This document shows, piece by piece, positions 62,622 through 64,000 of a DNA stretch of 64,000 nt; within the stretch, counting starts at the first letter, position 1, and the number at the start of each line of letters is the position of its first letter. The notes below the pieces were generated by a model, which was given only the letters and a program-made list of their open reading frames with translations, was not told the DNA's origin and did not search any database. A program made the translations under genes and the position numbers. Source of the DNA: Jonesia quinghaiensis DSM 15701. Its GTDB lineage: Bacteria; Actinomycetota; Actinomycetes; Actinomycetales; Cellulomonadaceae. The stretch is taken from the NCBI RefSeq assembly GCF_000423205.1, contig NZ_AUHN01000011.1:1-64000 (forward strand), given 5' to 3'.

Positions 62622-62974
62622 TCACACGCACCACAGCCCCCTCACCAGCGGTCAATGAACACGCAGAGATGCACATAAACCTCCGCACAGCAGCTACCTT
62701 CCCCATTCCAGGCATGTCAGGCGCCTAGGTAAGGTTTTCAAAGATGACAGGTTGCTGCTGTGCAGAGGTTCGGTCGACCGAAGAATGGGTGACAGGCAGG
62801 TTCTCACCCCAAAATCTGTAGCTGCAACTCGATACTCTTGTCTTGGTGGTCTACAGTGTGGTGCGCGAGGCACCACATGCCCGCTGTGTAGTCTGAGGAC
62901 TTCAACACCGCGGTTTCAAACTTTCCATGTGGAAAAGACCTACGGTTTATCAGCAAGCGTGAGCTAGATTGTTA
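62622..62974. other. Intergenic segment with palindrome
   Basis: No gene is seen. It holds a perfect 14-bp palindrome, TTCGGTCGACCGAA (62769-62782), and ends with an inverted repeat spanning the nfeD start codon (CAAGCGTGA at 62954-62962 with TCACGCTTG at 62978-62986). Either could regulate the downstream nfeD-flotillin genes. Confidence 0.5.
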
Positions 62975-63481
62975 ATGTCACGCTTGTTGAAAGGCTTAAC
63001 AGTGCTCACGTTCGTTATTGTCGGGACCATCGGTCTCGCACTTCTTATTTTGTCGATGCTCCTCGGAGAGCTCATCGACTTCGCTGATGGTCTCCTGTCA
63101 GGGACCACCCTGGGTGCCGGCTTCACTGTCTTTGGTGCCGTTGGTGTCATCTCCACTTCCTTAGGTCACGGTTTAGGGACCACACTCGCTTTTTCAAGCA
63201 TCGCCGGTATCGCTTTCCTGTTCATCGTTAACCTCTTTGTGAAGCGCCTCCGCGACACAGAAGATGGTGTCCGCACCACAGTGGTGGGAATGCAAGGACT
63301 CAGCACCACAGAAATCACCACCGCCCGTGGTGAGGTTGCCCTCGATGACCCCTTGGAACTTGAACGCCGCCTCGCGTGGTCGCTGGAACCTATTCCCGCT
63401 GATACGCGCATCGTTGTGGTGGAGCAAAGTGGGTCACGTGTTCGCGTTGAACCTGCCGTATACCCCCAGCCTGACGCGTAA
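62975..63481 (+). CDS. NfeD-like membrane protein
   Basis: A 168-residue protein with three to four membrane helices (about 5-30, 43-62, 70-87) and a C-terminal soluble beta-barrel (about 100-165: TTVVGMQGLSTTEITTARGEVAL ... TRIVVVEQSGSRVRVEPA), the OB-like NfeD domain. NfeD proteins pair with flotillins, and a flotillin gene follows after about 100 bases. The ATG lies between the arms of an inverted repeat that could mask it. Confidence 0.82.
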   Translation: MSRLLKGLTVLTFVIVGTIGLALLILSMLLGELIDFADGLLSGTTLGAGFTVFGAVGVISTSLGHGLGTTLAFSSIAGIAFLFIVNLFVKRLRDTEDGVRTTVVGMQGLSTTEITTARGEVALDDPLELERRLAWSLEPIPADTRIVVVEQSGSRVRVEPAVYPQPDA

Positions 63482-63585
63482 AGCCCCCAGCCTGCACATA
63501 GGTTTCCCCACCCCCACATCTAACGTTCATCACTGAACATCACCGCCACCCATCAGAAAGGGCCGCCCTCACAAAGGGCTATCTC

Positions 63586-64000
63586 ATGGACGAAACGTCA
63601 TCCATGCCGGTCATTATCGCGATCCTCGCGCTAGTAATCGTCTTGTTCTCCCTCGTTGGTTTTATCGCGAAGCGTCTGCGTCGCGTCCCACCAAACGAAG
63701 CGCTCATCATCGTGGGGCGTGGCGCTGGCCGCACCGCTTCCGCTGACTCCACCCAGCGCGTCGTTATCGGTGGGCGTGTCTTTGTGTGGCCTGTTCTGCA
63801 ACAGGGCTTCGCTATGTCGCTGGAACAGCGCCAAATTGGTATCACCGTTGAAGGTGTGGACAAAAACCGCATCAAGATTGCCATCAAGGCGTCCATCAAC
63901 TTCAAGGTTCGTGGAGACGAAGAGGGCGTGCGACGTGCCGCTCAACGCTTCTTGTCCCAGCAGGAACTCCTCACCGAGATCATCAAAGAGTCACTCGAAG
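63586..64000 (+). CDS. Flotillin/SPFH domain protein (truncated by window end)
   Basis: The first ~138 residues are visible; the gene runs off the window. An N-terminal membrane helix (SMPVIIAILALVIVLFSLVGFIA near 6-28) is followed by the SPFH domain: VPPNEALIIVGRGAG, RVVIGGRVFVWPVLQQGFAMSLEQRQI, and VDKNRIKIAIKASINFKVRGDEEGVRRAAQRFL. Flotillins organise membrane microdomains. The partner NfeD-like gene is immediately upstream. Confidence 0.9.
   Translation, partial: MDETSSMPVIIAILALVIVLFSLVGFIAKRLRRVPPNEALIIVGRGAGRTASADSTQRVVIGGRVFVWPVLQQGFAMSLEQRQIGITVEGVDKNRIKIAIKASINFKVRGDEEGVRRAAQRFLSQQELLTEIIKESLE

Overview
The window reads as chromosomal DNA of a mid-to-high GC actinobacterium, probably a motile Micrococcales member close to Jonesia or Cellulomonas. 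This is an inference from gene content, not a database match. The pointers are a mycothiol synthase (MshD), an actinobacterial Tad pilus operon beside a DUF1998 helicase, ppk next to mutT1, a Holin-X/DUF3618 pair, secreted multidomain mannanases, and many GTG starts.

Layout. 0-2.2 kb: a gene-free stretch, then a PiT phosphate transporter operon with a PHO-box-like site. 2.4-6.3 kb: DUF1998 helicase and an AspT-type aminotransferase. 6.4-15.6 kb: a minus-strand Tad/Flp pilus operon (tadZ-A-B-C ... DUF4244-tadE-tadG-like). It is split between tadC and the DUF4244 gene by a ~4.8 kb island holding a type II restriction-modification pair, its promoter, and the remains of a long gene with six in-frame stops. 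15.7-17.1 kb: a HAD phosphatase and a strongly structured non-coding RNA (HEARO/omega-RNA-like candidate) ahead of a formate/nitrite transporter. 18-21 kb: two tandem GH5 mannanases with different carbohydrate-binding modules. 21-31.8 kb: acs, an SseB-like gene, a PAS + MCP pair, mshD, ppk-mutT1, and a second PiT operon with its DUF47 partner and a second PHO-box-like site. 32-38.5 kb: msrB, an M50-like protease and a ugpAEBQ glycerophosphodiester uptake cluster without an ATPase gene. 38.7 kb: tRNA-Lys, followed by repeats and small unknown genes. 40-50.3 kb: an ArsR/flavin monooxygenase pair, an OpuC-type osmolyte ABC operon, a Ca2+/cation antiporter, a MarR-quinone reductase pair and pntAB. 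50.5-53.4 kb: a lipoprotein, galE, a zincin and four tRNAs (Glu, Asp, Asp, Phe). 53.5-58.8 kb: accessory DNA after the tRNAs: a SHOCT protein with an ImmA/IrrE-like fragment, a PIN toxin-antitoxin pair, peptidase E, a repeat element, and a secreted protein with an apparent frameshift in its signal peptide next to a lipoprotein. 58.9-64 kb: Holin-X/DUF3618, a TetR-SDR-SDR-DoxX cluster, NfeD and the start of a flotillin gene.

Phosphate is a recurring theme: two PiT systems, polyphosphate kinase and Ugp uptake. Plant-polymer use is represented by the mannanases and acetyl-CoA synthetase. The most interesting unexplained items are the structured RNA at about 16.6-16.96 kb, the decayed long gene in the restriction island, the secreted protein/lipoprotein pair at 57.4-58.8 kb, and a dispersed palindromic repeat family.
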